From NCBI GenBank assembly GCA_021823625.1, contig JAKANS010000057.1:1-32399 (forward strand): DNA of 32,399 bases. Reading direction: 5' to 3'. Below, in pieces: positions 16,398 to 24,305 of this stretch. The translations under genes were made by a program, and so were the position numbers. Position 1 is the first letter of the stretch; every line of letters starts with the position of its first letter. Origin of the DNA: a bacterium (GTDB taxonomy: Bacteria > Verrucomicrobiota > Verrucomicrobiia > Limisphaerales > J093). The notes below the pieces were generated by a model. It searched no databases. It was not told the DNA's origin and saw nothing but the letters and a program-made list of their open reading frames with translations.

Positions 16398-17339
16398 ATG
16401 AATGCCACCGCCCAGGAAATCAGCGTCACCGCGCCGGTGTCGCCCGCTTTCGCGCGGGTGAAAACCGTGCTCTTCGCCCCCTTCGACCTCAGCCGGTGGC
16501 TGGCGATCGCGTTCTGTGCCTGGCTCGCCTGTCTGGGCGAGGCCGGCGGGCTGGGCGGCGGCCTCAACTACCGGTTCGGGTCGGACTATCGCGATTATGA
16601 ACGGTCGTTCGAGCACGCGCGGGGTTGGGTGATGGACAACCTGCACTGGCTGGCGCCGGTGGTCGTGGCCGGTCTCGTTGTGGGTGTGGTGCTTTGGGTG
16701 GTGTTTCTGTGGCTCAGCAGCCGCGGCTGGTTCATGTTTTTCCATTGCGTGGCCGAGAACCGCGCGGAGGTGGTGGCGCCCTGGACGCGGTTTGCGCCGC
16801 ACGCCAACAGCCTGTTCTTGTTTCGCGTGCTGCTCTCGGTAGCGTCCGGCCTGACGGTCGCCGTCCCGATCGCCCTGGGCGTGCTGGCGTTGGTTCTGCT
16901 CCTGCACTCGGGCGGCGCTGCCTTTGGCGTTGTGGGGCTGGCGTTGGCCATGCTGGTCGGGTTGGCCATCGCGATCTTTTGGGCCGTGGTGGCGAAATTC
17001 ACTTACGATTTCGTCGTGCCGTTGATGTCGCGCTTTACCACCAGTGTCTGGGACGGCTGGAAGATGGCGCTGAAGCTGATCCAGCCGCAAGCCGGCGTCT
17101 TCGCGCTGTATGTGCTGTTTCAAATCGTGATCAAGCTCGCCATTTTTGCCCTCGTGGCGGTGGTGACCCTGGCCACCTGCTGTTGCGCGGGCTTCCTGCT
17201 GGCACTGCCGTTCATAGGCACCGCCTTGATGCTGCCGGTGCTCGTGTTCGAGCGGGCTTACTCGCTGTGTTTTCTCCGGCAATTCGGCGCGGAATTTGAT
17301 TTCTTTGCCCCGCCGCCCGTGGCCCCGGAACTCGTTTGA
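16398..17339 (+). CDS. Multi-pass membrane protein of unknown function
   Basis: A 313-residue protein. After a short polar N-terminus it has a motif VKTVLFAPFDLSRWLAIAFC that I have seen at the start of a family of bacterial membrane proteins (LFRPFDLxRW), then about five to six membrane segments (WLAPVVVAGLVVGVVLWVVF, LTVAVPIALGVLALVLLL, FGVVGLALAMLVGLAIAIFW, KLAIFALVAVVTLATCCCAG). Between segments lie aromatic and charged loops. No enzyme motif seen. ATG 16398 is chosen because it directly precedes the conserved region; an in-frame codon at 16377 would add seven residues. The gene is followed after 21 bases by the serine hydrolase gene, suggesting one operon with it and the radical SAM gene. 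Confidence 0.7.
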   Translation: MNATAQEISVTAPVSPAFARVKTVLFAPFDLSRWLAIAFCAWLACLGEAGGLGGGLNYRFGSDYRDYERSFEHARGWVMDNLHWLAPVVVAGLVVGVVLWVVFLWLSSRGWFMFFHCVAENRAEVVAPWTRFAPHANSLFLFRVLLSVASGLTVAVPIALGVLALVLLLHSGGAAFGVVGLALAMLVGLAIAIFWAVVAKFTYDFVVPLMSRFTTSVWDGWKMALKLIQPQAGVFALYVLFQIVIKLAIFALVAVVTLATCCCAGFLLALPFIGTALMLPVLVFERAYSLCFLRQFGAEFDFFAPPPVAPELV

Positions 17340-17360
17340 ACGACCGGTTCCCTCCCGTTT

Positions 17361-18353
17361 ATGGCTGACGTGCAAAGGCCGACCGTTCCCGCGAACCGCG
17401 TCCGGCACGGCGCAAGGGCCGGGCTGATCGCCGGTGCCGTTGCGTTATGCGTCTCGCCCGGTTTGGTGGGCCACGCCGCGTTGCCGCCGGTTTCGCCGCC
17501 GACCCAGGCCATCGTGGACACGGCGGTTCGCAAGACGATCGACCGGTTCGCCGACCAGAAACTGACGCCGAACCAAATCGCCGTGACGCTCGTGGATTTG
17601 CGCGACCCGCGGAAATCGACCCGCGGCAGCTTCCGCGGCGATGTGCCGATCTACCCCGCCAGCGTGGTGAAGCTGTTTTACCTGGTGGCGGCGCATCGCT
17701 GGCTCGAGGACGGCCGGCTCGATGACACGCCGGAACTGCGCCGGGCCTTGAGCGACATGATCGTGCTGTCCTACAACGAGGCGACGCATTACGTGGTGGA
17801 TCTGCTGACCGGCACCACCAGCGGGCCGGAATTACCGGCGGACGAGTTGAAGGTGTGGTTCGACAAACGCAACGCGGTGAACCGCTATTTCGCCGGACTG
17901 GGCTACACCGACATCAACGCGAATAAAAAGCCGTGGTGCGAAGGCCCCTACGGGCGCGAAACCCAGGCCATCCAGGCCTTCGAGCCCAAACGCAACTGGC
18001 TCACCACCGACGCCACCGCGCGGCTCCTGACCGAGATTGCGACCGGCCAGGCAGTGAGCGCCAAACGCAGTGCCGAAATGCTGGCCTTGCTCAAACGCGA
18101 TCCCGCCGCCGCGACCTCCGATCCGGAGAACCAGGCGAAATTCACCGGGCCAGCCCTCCCGCCGGGGGCGAAGCTCTGGTCCAAGGCGGGCTGGACGAGT
18201 GACACCCGTCACGACGCCGCCTACATCGAGCTACCCGACGGCCATAAGTTCGTGCTCGTGACGTTCACGGTCGATCACGCGAACGAGCGCGGCGTCATCC
18301 AGTCGGTGGCTCGCGAAGTCATCGCCGGTTTGACGCATCCAGCGAGCGAATGA
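17361..18353 (+). CDS. Class A beta-lactamase-like / penicillin-binding serine hydrolase
   Basis: A 330-residue exported protein with an N-terminal hydrophobic signal (about residues 21-40) and the serine-active penicillin-recognising fold. The SxxK motif is S101-V-V-K104 in YPASVVKLF, SxN is S137-Y-N139 in VLSYNEATH, and the KTG-like motif is K275-A-G277 in WSKAGWTSD. I do not see the omega-loop ExxLN glutamate of true class A beta-lactamases, so deacylation of beta-lactams is uncertain and a peptidase or PBP-like role in the envelope is as likely. It overlaps the next gene by four bases (ATGA) and follows the membrane protein by 21 bases. Confidence 0.85.
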   Translation: MADVQRPTVPANRVRHGARAGLIAGAVALCVSPGLVGHAALPPVSPPTQAIVDTAVRKTIDRFADQKLTPNQIAVTLVDLRDPRKSTRGSFRGDVPIYPASVVKLFYLVAAHRWLEDGRLDDTPELRRALSDMIVLSYNEATHYVVDLLTGTTSGPELPADELKVWFDKRNAVNRYFAGLGYTDINANKKPWCEGPYGRETQAIQAFEPKRNWLTTDATARLLTEIATGQAVSAKRSAEMLALLKRDPAAATSDPENQAKFTGPALPPGAKLWSKAGWTSDTRHDAAYIELPDGHKFVLVTFTVDHANERGVIQSVAREVIAGLTHPASE

Positions 18354-19333
18354 CCGACGCCCCAACCCTAAACCGTTTGCTGATGACGCCGAACCAGTTC
18401 GCGGAAAAGCTCGCCCAGCAGGGTCGCACCTTGCGCCGCGCGCGCCTGGAGACCCTCCAGGTGAACGTGGGTCGCAAGTGCAATCAGGCCTGCCGCCATT
18501 GCCACGTGGACGCCGCGCCGTGGCGGACCGAGATGATGGACCGCGCCGTTGCCGAACGCGTGGGCGATTGGATTCGCGCGCATCGTCCGGCGGTGGTGGA
18601 CCTCACGGGCGGGGCGCCGGAGCTGAACGCGAACTTTCGGTTTCTGGTGGAAACGGGCCGGTCTGCCGGCTGCCGGGTGATCGACCGGAACAACCTCACG
18701 ATCATCGAGACCACCGGCTTTGCGTGGCTGCCGGAATACCTGGCCGCACACGCGGTCGAGGTCGTCGCGTCGCTGCCTTGTTACCTCGAAGAAAACGTCA
18801 ACGCCCAGCGCGGCGACGGCGTCTATGCACGGAGCATTGCGGCGCTGCGCAAGCTGAACGCCGTCGGCTACGGCACCCGCCTGCCGCTCCACTTGGTTTA
18901 TAATCCACTCGGCCCCAAACTACCGCCGGCGCCGGCCAAACTGGAGGCGGATTATCGCGCCGAGTTGCGCCAGCGGCACGGCATCGAGTTTACCAGCCTG
19001 TTCACGCTCACCAACCAGCCGATCGCGCGCTTCGCCGAGGATCTGCGACGGCACGGCCAGTGGGACGCTTACTTGGAATTGCTGGCGAACAGCTTCAACC
19101 CAGCCACCCTGGACGGCTTGATGTGTCGGACCACGCTGAGCGTCGGCTGGCGGGGCGAGGTTTACGACTGCGACTTCAACCAGATGCTCGGTCTGCAAAT
19201 CCGGAACGGCCGGCCGTTGTTCCTTTGGGACGTAACGCCGGACCGCCTGGACGGTTGGGCGATCCGCACCGGCGATCATTGCCTGGCCTGCACGGCTGGT
19301 TGCGGCAGCAGTTGCACCGGATCGGTGGCCTGA
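18350..19333 (+). CDS. arsS: Arsenosugar biosynthesis-type radical SAM protein ArsS
   Basis: A 327-residue protein of the ArsS family. N-terminal radical SAM cluster C44-xxx-C48-xx-C51 in VGRKCNQACRHCHVDAAP; PAVVDLTGGAPELN and NNLTIIETTG are family text; the C-terminal domain ends with a second cysteine group, C311-xx-C314-xxx-C318-xxx-C322 (HCLACTAGCGSSCTG). ArsS is proposed to add the 5'-deoxyadenosyl group to a methylated arsenical, the first committed step to arsenosugars, acting with the methyltransferase ArsM. No arsM, arsenate reductase or efflux gene is in the window; instead it is translationally coupled (ATGA) to a beta-lactamase-like hydrolase, so its substrate here is less certain. 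Some relatives carry selenocysteine; this one shows only cysteine codons. Confidence 0.9.
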   Translation: MTDAPTLNRLLMTPNQFAEKLAQQGRTLRRARLETLQVNVGRKCNQACRHCHVDAAPWRTEMMDRAVAERVGDWIRAHRPAVVDLTGGAPELNANFRFLVETGRSAGCRVIDRNNLTIIETTGFAWLPEYLAAHAVEVVASLPCYLEENVNAQRGDGVYARSIAALRKLNAVGYGTRLPLHLVYNPLGPKLPPAPAKLEADYRAELRQRHGIEFTSLFTLTNQPIARFAEDLRRHGQWDAYLELLANSFNPATLDGLMCRTTLSVGWRGEVYDCDFNQMLGLQIRNGRPLFLWDVTPDRLDGWAIRTGDHCLACTAGCGSSCTGSVA

Positions 19334-19381
19334 CTCCCTCGCGACGGCAAGCGAGCGGTCGCGGCTTTGCCGGGTGGGTGC

Positions 19382-19915
19382 TTACCAGTCCACGGCGACC
19401 GACTTCTTCCCGAACTTGGTGGTGTAAAACAGCCGCTTGTGTTCGCAGCCGTATTCGTGGACGAGCCGCGTGATTTTCACGTCGAAACAGCAATACTCGG
19501 CGATCTCGACCAGCTTGCCCTGCCGGAACCAACGCAGCGCCTGCAGGCCGTCGCTGGTTTTTTCCACGCCGAGCGAGGCGGCGGCGATCGAGTCCAGCGA
19601 CAGCCGGTGCGGCAGCGTTTTCATCAACTCGACGAGCATGTCCAGGGTTTTGAGCTGCTCGGCGTCGAAGAACGGATTGTACGCGGTGAGGACCTCGTAA
19701 TCGAACCGCAGGACGTTGAAGCCCACCACCAGGTCCGCGCGCCGCAGTTCTTCGATCAGTTCGTTCGCGCGCGCCTCCTCATAGATCTCGTAGTTGCCGC
19801 GCGTCGTGCTGTAAGTGACGCCCACGCTCAGGCGCATGTCGCGGATCCGGTCCCAGCCTCCTACTTCTTCGGCGGACTTCTGCGTTTCCAGGTCGAAATA
19901 AACGATGTTCTTCAT
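19382..19915 (-). CDS. RNase H-like 3'-5' exonuclease domain protein
   Basis: A 177-residue stand-alone DEDD-type (YprB/DnaQ-like) nuclease fold. Motif I is D8-x-E10 in VYFDLETQ, motif II is D72 in VVGFNVLRFDYEVL and motif III is Y141...D145 in YCCFDVKITRLVHEYG. The small size and DLET...GFN.xFD...YC.xDV order match the ribonuclease-H-like proteins that are sometimes fused to or next to helicases; there is none here. The start at 19915 (MKNIVYFD) is the natural beginning of the first strand. The C-terminus ends in a short basic stretch (FGKKSVAVDW). It converges with arsS and is divergent from the HAD gene. Confidence 0.82.
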   Translation of the reverse strand: MKNIVYFDLETQKSAEEVGGWDRIRDMRLSVGVTYSTTRGNYEIYEEARANELIEELRRADLVVGFNVLRFDYEVLTAYNPFFDAEQLKTLDMLVELMKTLPHRLSLDSIAAASLGVEKTSDGLQALRWFRQGKLVEIAEYCCFDVKITRLVHEYGCEHKRLFYTTKFGKKSVAVDW

Positions 19916-20061
19916 GGCGAGAGGCGGTCGCGGCGGCGCGACTTTAGGCCGCGGACCGGGTGCGGCAAAGGAATTCGCCGCGCAAGTGAAAGCCGTTGCA
20001 TTCGGGCCGGTGGACCGTACGGTTGCGTCCGGCAAGCGGGCGGAAACGGCCTTCCCGAAGC

Positions 20062-20751
20062 ATGACCAAACTTGTTTTGTTCGACATCGACGGCACCCTG
20101 ATCCGTACCGGCGGGGCGGGCGTGACCGCTTTCGAGCGCACAGCCGACACGGAGTTTGGCATCCCGAATGGCGTGCGGCATTTGAACTTCGCCGGACGCA
20201 CCGACACGTCGCTGGTGCGCGAGTTTTTCGCCACCCACGGCATCGAGGCGAGCCGCCAGAACTTCGAGCGGTTCTTCGAGTGCTACGTTTTTCTGCTCGA
20301 TTACCTCCTGCCACAACATTACGGCGCGGTCTGCCCCGGGGTGGCGGGCTTCTTCGACGGCCTCCGTGCGCTGCCGCAGGCCCCGCTGGTGGGACTCCAA
20401 ACCGGCAACATCCGCCTCGGCGCCGAGATCAAGCTCCGCCATTACGGCCTGTGGCACCATTTCGAGGTGGGCGGTTTCGGTGACGACGACGAAGACCGCC
20501 GCCGGTTGACGCGGATCGCTTTCGAGCGCGCGGGGCGGCGGTTGGGGTGCCGCCTGGCCCCTGCCGAGGTGTTGGTGGTGGGCGACACGCCGCACGACAT
20601 CGATTGCGCCCACGCCTTGGGTGCCCGCGCGGCCGCGGTGACCACCGGCGGCGCAACGCGTGAAGAACTGGCCGCGCACCGCCCCGACTGGCTGGTGTCG
20701 GACCTGACCGAACTCAGCGCGGCAGAACTGGCCGCGCCTGCCACACACTGA
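20062..20751 (+). CDS. HAD superfamily hydrolase (phosphatase-like)
   Basis: A 229-residue HAD subfamily IA protein. Motif I is D8-x-D10 (LVLFDIDGTLI), motif II T114 (GLQTGNIR), motif III K124 and motif IV D175/D179 (VVGDTPHDIDCA). An alpha-helical cap (about residues 18-85) is present. Such proteins remove phosphate from small metabolites (phosphoglycolate-like compounds); the substrate is not fixed by sequence. GGxLIxTGGAG after motif I is reminiscent of the Gph/PGMB branch. ATG 20062 places the DxD motif at the normal residue 8. Divergent to the exonuclease gene and convergent to the FmdB-type gene (16-base gap). Confidence 0.87.
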   Translation: MTKLVLFDIDGTLIRTGGAGVTAFERTADTEFGIPNGVRHLNFAGRTDTSLVREFFATHGIEASRQNFERFFECYVFLLDYLLPQHYGAVCPGVAGFFDGLRALPQAPLVGLQTGNIRLGAEIKLRHYGLWHHFEVGGFGDDDEDRRRLTRIAFERAGRRLGCRLAPAEVLVVGDTPHDIDCAHALGARAAAVTTGGATREELAAHRPDWLVSDLTELSAAELAAPATH

Positions 20752-20767
20752 CCGGTCGCTATCCGGC

Positions 20768-20995
20768 TCAATGCCGGTGCGGGCCGCGTCCGCTGCAGCA
20801 ACAACACGAGGAAGGCGAGGTGCCGCAGGCGGGTGCTTCCTCGCTTCCTCCTCCGCTCGAGGCGAACACGGACAACTTCTTGCTTAGCCGGGTCGAGCCG
20901 CAATTCGGGCAACGTGTCCCCTTCCAATCCGCAGACCGCACCAGGATTTCGCTGTCGCGCTCGCACTCGGAGCAATGAAATTCGTAAATCGGCAT
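20768..20995 (-). CDS. FmdB-family zinc ribbon protein with Cys/His-rich tail
   Basis: A 75-residue protein with the FmdB/CxxC_CxxC_SSSS regulatory-protein fold: MPIYEFHC8-SE-C11 and, after a short loop, TRC29-PN-C32 forming a zinc ribbon. The second half is a flexible serine/glycine linker (ASSGGGSEEAP) ending in a metal-binding-looking tail ACGTSPSSCCCCSGRGPHRH. The tail is unusual in its four adjacent cysteines. FmdB was named as a formamidase regulator, but most relatives have no proven function. ATG 20995 fits the family start; a longer in-frame version lacks family sequence. Complete repeat copy B begins 55 bases upstream. Confidence 0.87.
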   Translation of the reverse strand: MPIYEFHCSECERDSEILVRSADWKGTRCPNCGSTRLSKKLSVFASSGGGSEEAPACGTSPSSCCCCSGRGPHRH

Positions 20996-21049
20996 GGCGA
21001 AACGATAACGCGCACGCGTCCGCCATTTCAAGCGAACGGAAGCCTGGCA

Positions 21050-21132
21050 GTGTCCTGATTTCAAATACGTGACTGCGCCATTGCGGTGGCACAGGGCGGT
21101 CCGGCAGCACCGCCGCCACCCAATCAGGACAC
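21050..21132 (+). repeat. Complete dispersed repeat, copy B (MITE/REP-like, 81-bp core)
   Basis: The core 21051-21131 starts TGTCCTGATTTCAAA and ends CAATCAGGACA. The outer 11 bases GTGTCCTGATT (21050-21060) and AATCAGGACAC (21122-21132) are perfect inverted repeats. The inside folds as a bulged hairpin: GGTGGC (21085-21090) and GGCGGT (21095-21100) against ACCGCC (21109-21114) and GCCACC (21115-21120). It aligns gap-free with copy A. It lies in the divergent promoter region between the FmdB-type gene and the YdcF-like gene. Confidence 0.82.
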
Positions 21133-21205
21133 GACCGAAACTCCGGCTTGTGCCCCCGCGTTTTGCTCGCCTCGGCCGCGGGCGGCGCCTAGCCTGCCGC
21201 GGCTT

Positions 21206-21970
21206 ATGGCAAAGTTGCTCAGCGAGTATCTTGATCCCCTGGCCGCGCTGTGGCTGGCGCTGGTGGCGCTCACGGTCTGGCGGCTGAGTCGCCGGAAATG
21301 GCGGGGGGCTTTCGGGTCCGCGGCGGTCGCGGCGTTCATTTACGTGATTGGGGCAACGCCGATCCCGGCCTCGCTGCTCGCCTCACTGGAGCGGCCTTAC
21401 GCCGGAGTCCGGGCGGAATCGCTACCCACGGCGGACGCCGTGGTCATGCTCGGCGGAATGACGACCCCATCCACGAATGATGTGTTTGGCTTTCACTTCG
21501 ACGGCGAAGTGGACCGCGTGGTGACCGCGGTGGAACTGGTTCGTCAGCACAAGGCACGTGCGTTGGTGCTTGGCGGTGGCCTCAACCCGGCAACGGCCAA
21601 CCCCGGCGAAGGCGAGTTGCTCCGGCGCTGGATCGAGACGTGGAACGTCGCGCGCGTGCCAGTCCACCTGCTCGGCCTTTGCCAGAACACCCACGACGAG
21701 GCGGTCCGGACCAAAGCGCTCGCCGACTCTCAAGGGTGGAAAAGCATCATCCTCGTGACTTCGGCCGCGCACATGCGCCGCGGCGAAGCGCTGTTTCGGA
21801 AGCTCGGGGTGAATGTGACGTGTTTCGCTTGCGACTTCGACGGCCTGACTTCGTTGCAGCGACCGTTTGCCGCGTACCTGGCACCATCGCCGAGAGGTTT
21901 CGAACTCCTGGCCGGCTACCTCCACGAAGTCGTGGGTTGGTGGGTGTACCGCTGGCGGGGCTGGGTTTGA
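21206..21970 (+). CDS. YdcF/ElyC/SanA-family (DUF218) membrane protein
   Basis: A 254-residue protein with two N-terminal hydrophobic segments (about residues 8-24 and 35-52) and then the DUF218 Rossmann-like domain: ADAVVMLGGM near the front, RALVLGGGLNP, a TKALAD..GWKSIILVTSAAHM segment with the usual 'VTS..HMRRA' text and SLQRPFAAYLAPSPRGFEL near the end. Family members (YdcF, SanA, ElyC) act in envelope or undecaprenyl-carrier metabolism and vancomycin barrier function in E. coli. The conserved S-A-A-H-M-R-R-G of the active surface is present. The start ATG at 21206 fits the family; an in-frame extension to 21086 crosses repeat copy B. Confidence 0.86.
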   Translation: MAKLLSEYLDPLAALWLALVALTVWRLSRRKWRGAFGSAAVAAFIYVIGATPIPASLLASLERPYAGVRAESLPTADAVVMLGGMTTPSTNDVFGFHFDGEVDRVVTAVELVRQHKARALVLGGGLNPATANPGEGELLRRWIETWNVARVPVHLLGLCQNTHDEAVRTKALADSQGWKSIILVTSAAHMRRGEALFRKLGVNVTCFACDFDGLTSLQRPFAAYLAPSPRGFELLAGYLHEVVGWWVYRWRGWV

Positions 21971-22002
21971 GCCGCCCCCGGGCTTGATCCCGGCGGGACG
22001 GT

Positions 22003-23904
22003 TCAGGGTTTGCCCGCGGGCTTTTGGAGGCGTTCTTCTGCTTCGAGACGTTGCTTGACGATGTCGAGATAGAATTGGGTCAGCCAGTTGTCCCATCGCT
22101 TGATCTCCAACGACCGGTTCAACCACTTCTTCGCCTCGGTCCAGTTGCCGAGTTGCATCTCGTGCCAGCCACGCAGCAGGGCGGCGTAGTGGTTGTTCGG
22201 GTCCAGCTTGAGCGCGCGCTCGAAAAGCGCCAGCGCCTCGTCGTGGCGCCCGAGCCAGTCCAACGTCCTGGCCCCGTGCAGGATGGGGTAGGTGTCCCAG
22301 CGATTGAGCTGCATCGCCCGCTGAAACCATTGCCACGCCGTCTGGGCGAGCGTTTCCCAACCCGGATTCCCGTTGAAACTCTGCACGCGGTAGATCTCGC
22401 CCAGACGCGCCGCAGTGTCCGCGTTCGCCGGCTCGATCTGGGCGGCGTGGGCGAGCGCGGCGACCTCGGTTTCGAAAGCTTGCGCGCGTTCGGATTGCCG
22501 AATATAAGTGGCCGCTCGCCAACGCCGAACGCCTTGCTGGACCAGCAAGCCGGCGGCGGCCACACCAAGGAGCGTGATCAACGCCCGGCCATACCAGTGC
22601 GGGTTCAACCAATACCGGTTGGACGTGAACCGCATCTGGCTGCTGAGAATCGCCATGAGGGCGACCGCCAGCATCGCGTTCGCGGGGATTTGCAGGTTGA
22701 AATCCACGAACGAATGAACCGCCAGGGCCAGCAATCCCGTCCCGGCGCCCAACACAAACGCTGCGCGGTCACTGGGTTTTGCCGTCAAACTGTTGGAATC
22801 GCGCCGAACGAAGCGCCAGGTGCGCCACCCCCCCCACGCCAGGCTCACCAGCGCCCCGCCGATGAGCACGCCACCCACCAAGCCCCAGTCCGCCAAGGCG
22901 TTGAGGTAATCGTTGTGCGACCAGATCGGACGGGTCTGCACCGTTTCCGGGCGGTACGCGGGAAACCGAAGATCGAAGTGCGCCGGCCCGACCCCCACCC
23001 ACGGATGATCCAGCCACATCCTGGCGGTGGCATGCCACAAGTCGTTCCGCACTGACACGCTTTCTTGCTGGCCCTCCACGAACATCAAACGGAAGCGGTC
23101 TCGCGGGTGCCGGACTTTTTGGAGGAACACGGCGGTCAGCGCCACCAAAACCACCAACCCCACCAATGCGTAACGCCGAAACGCTCGATTCCAGAGCAGC
23201 ACGCCCAGCAGAAACAGCAACGACACCCCGGTGGCCAGGTACCCTCCGCGCGAGACGGAGACCCCGATGCCGGCGAAAATCGTCAACGCGGCATAGGCCG
23301 TGAAGATGCGCGCCACCGCGCGGCGGCGACTCAAGATCACGATGGCCAAGGCGACCGGCAGAAGCATTTCGAGGTAGCCCGCGAGATGGTTCGGGCAGAT
23401 GAAAGTGCCGGAACCCCGGCCATGATAGGCTTGGGGCCGGGCAACGCCCCAGACTTGGTCCGATTCGGTCAGGAACTGATAGCCTGCGTACAGCGAAATC
23501 GCCGTGCCCACCACCAAGGCAGCCGACAGCAGCGTCAGGGTGGATTCCTGGCGATGCAAATTATTGAGCACGAGGAAGAAAAGCCACCCGTAAACGAAGA
23601 TTTGAAGGCACTCCAACCGAGCCACATACTCGACCTCGGCCTGCAGGTAGCGCACCCCCGACCAGACCATGAATCCCAGCACGAACCAGCAGACCGGCGG
23701 CCATTGCAAGCGGTACGAAGGACTCAGCCAGAGTCGCGCTCCCCACAGACCGATCGCCAACGCGATCGCTCCTTGCAGGTAGGCAAAATAGGCAGAATCA
23801 TTCGCTCGCACGCCCCCGAACGCCAGTGGGCCATAGACCAGGCAGGCGATGACCACCCACAGGATTCCGCGCTCGCACCACTTGTCCAGGCTCTCACGGT
23901 CCAT
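22003..23904 (-). CDS. O-antigen ligase-like (Wzy_C) membrane protein with C-terminal TPRs
   Basis: A 633-residue protein with about ten to twelve membrane segments in residues 14-265 and 340-450, a large periplasmic loop and a C-terminal TPR part (about 490-610). The Wzy_C hallmark region is in the loop: RNDLWHATARMWLDHPWVGV near residues 286-305, then H330-N331-D332 in SHNDYLNALADWGLVGG. Such proteins ligate or polymerise surface polysaccharide at the outer face of the inner membrane. TPR-bearing versions with short TPR tails (GRHDEALALFERALKLDPNN) are frequent in Planctomycetota and Verrucomicrobiota. ATG 23904 is chosen; a longer start at 23970 would add 22 arginine-rich residues. No glycosyltransferases lie next to it, so it is an isolated ligase gene. 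Confidence 0.85.
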   Translation of the reverse strand: MDRESLDKWCERGILWVVIACLVYGPLAFGGVRANDSAYFAYLQGAIALAIGLWGARLWLSPSYRLQWPPVCWFVLGFMVWSGVRYLQAEVEYVARLECLQIFVYGWLFFLVLNNLHRQESTLTLLSAALVVGTAISLYAGYQFLTESDQVWGVARPQAYHGRGSGTFICPNHLAGYLEMLLPVALAIVILSRRRAVARIFTAYAALTIFAGIGVSVSRGGYLATGVSLLFLLGVLLWNRAFRRYALVGLVVLVALTAVFLQKVRHPRDRFRLMFVEGQQESVSVRNDLWHATARMWLDHPWVGVGPAHFDLRFPAYRPETVQTRPIWSHNDYLNALADWGLVGGVLIGGALVSLAWGGWRTWRFVRRDSNSLTAKPSDRAAFVLGAGTGLLALAVHSFVDFNLQIPANAMLAVALMAILSSQMRFTSNRYWLNPHWYGRALITLLGVAAAGLLVQQGVRRWRAATYIRQSERAQAFETEVAALAHAAQIEPANADTAARLGEIYRVQSFNGNPGWETLAQTAWQWFQRAMQLNRWDTYPILHGARTLDWLGRHDEALALFERALKLDPNNHYAALLRGWHEMQLGNWTEAKKWLNRSLEIKRWDNWLTQFYLDIVKQRLEAEERLQKPAGKP

Positions 23905-24143
23905 TTTTCGGCGAGCTTCGCAGCGTCGCGCGTTATGGTCACGCGAATTTCGCGGTGCGACGCCGGACACATCCCGTTCGGATTCGGCATCTCCCGGTTA
24001 CGAATCCCACAGTTGGGCAGCGAGATCCCGGCTGGCCGCGAGGACGCACTGGTCGCCCCGGAGAGATATCCGCCCGGCACGCCCCCCGGGACGCTAGCCA
24101 AACGCTTCGATCCGGCTGAATTCCTTCCTCATCCAAGACATAT

Positions 24144-24174
24144 AGTATTTGACACTAGTGTTTTACAAAATACT
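24144..24174. promoter_or_regulatory. Nested palindrome upstream of the pseudopilin gene
   Basis: An outer inverted repeat AGTATTT (24144-24150) / AAATACT (24168-24174) surrounds the perfect 10-bp palindrome ACACTAGTGT (24152-24161). TTGACA at 24149-24154 lies within it. It shares the half-site GACACT/AGTGT with the promoter repeat 90 bases downstream, so a common DNA-binding regulator is possible. Inference only. Confidence 0.4.
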
Positions 24175-24241
24175 TTCACCTGATGAAAGAAACTGTGGTG
24201 CTGGCATCGGGTGTGCTATGAATTAACCGGTAGAAAAATCG

Positions 24242-24272
24242 TTGACACTCCGAGTTGAATGCCTAGAGTGTC
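24242..24272 (+). promoter_or_regulatory. Putative promoter and operator of the pseudopilin gene
   Basis: TTGACA (24242-24247, perfect -35) and TAGAGT (24264-24269, four of six for -10) are separated by 16 bases, giving a short leader before ATG 24306. The two boxes are embedded in a perfect inverted repeat GACACTC (24244-24250) / GAGTGTC (24266-24272), which suggests that a dimeric regulator could cover the promoter. The surrounding 150 bases are AT-rich relative to the rest of the window. Confidence 0.5.
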
Positions 24273-24305
24273 CCGAGCCGTAACCCAATAAAATAGTCGA
24301 ACCTT

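Larger units (their letters stand above)
23905..24305. other. Divergent intergenic region of about 400 bases
   Basis: The space between the O-antigen-ligase-like gene (minus) and the pseudopilin gene (plus). The part near 24120-24300 is clearly AT-richer than the surroundings and contains the palindrome at 24144-24174 and a promoter-like site at 24242-24269. The left part (23905-24120) has no recognisable gene. Confidence 0.6.
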
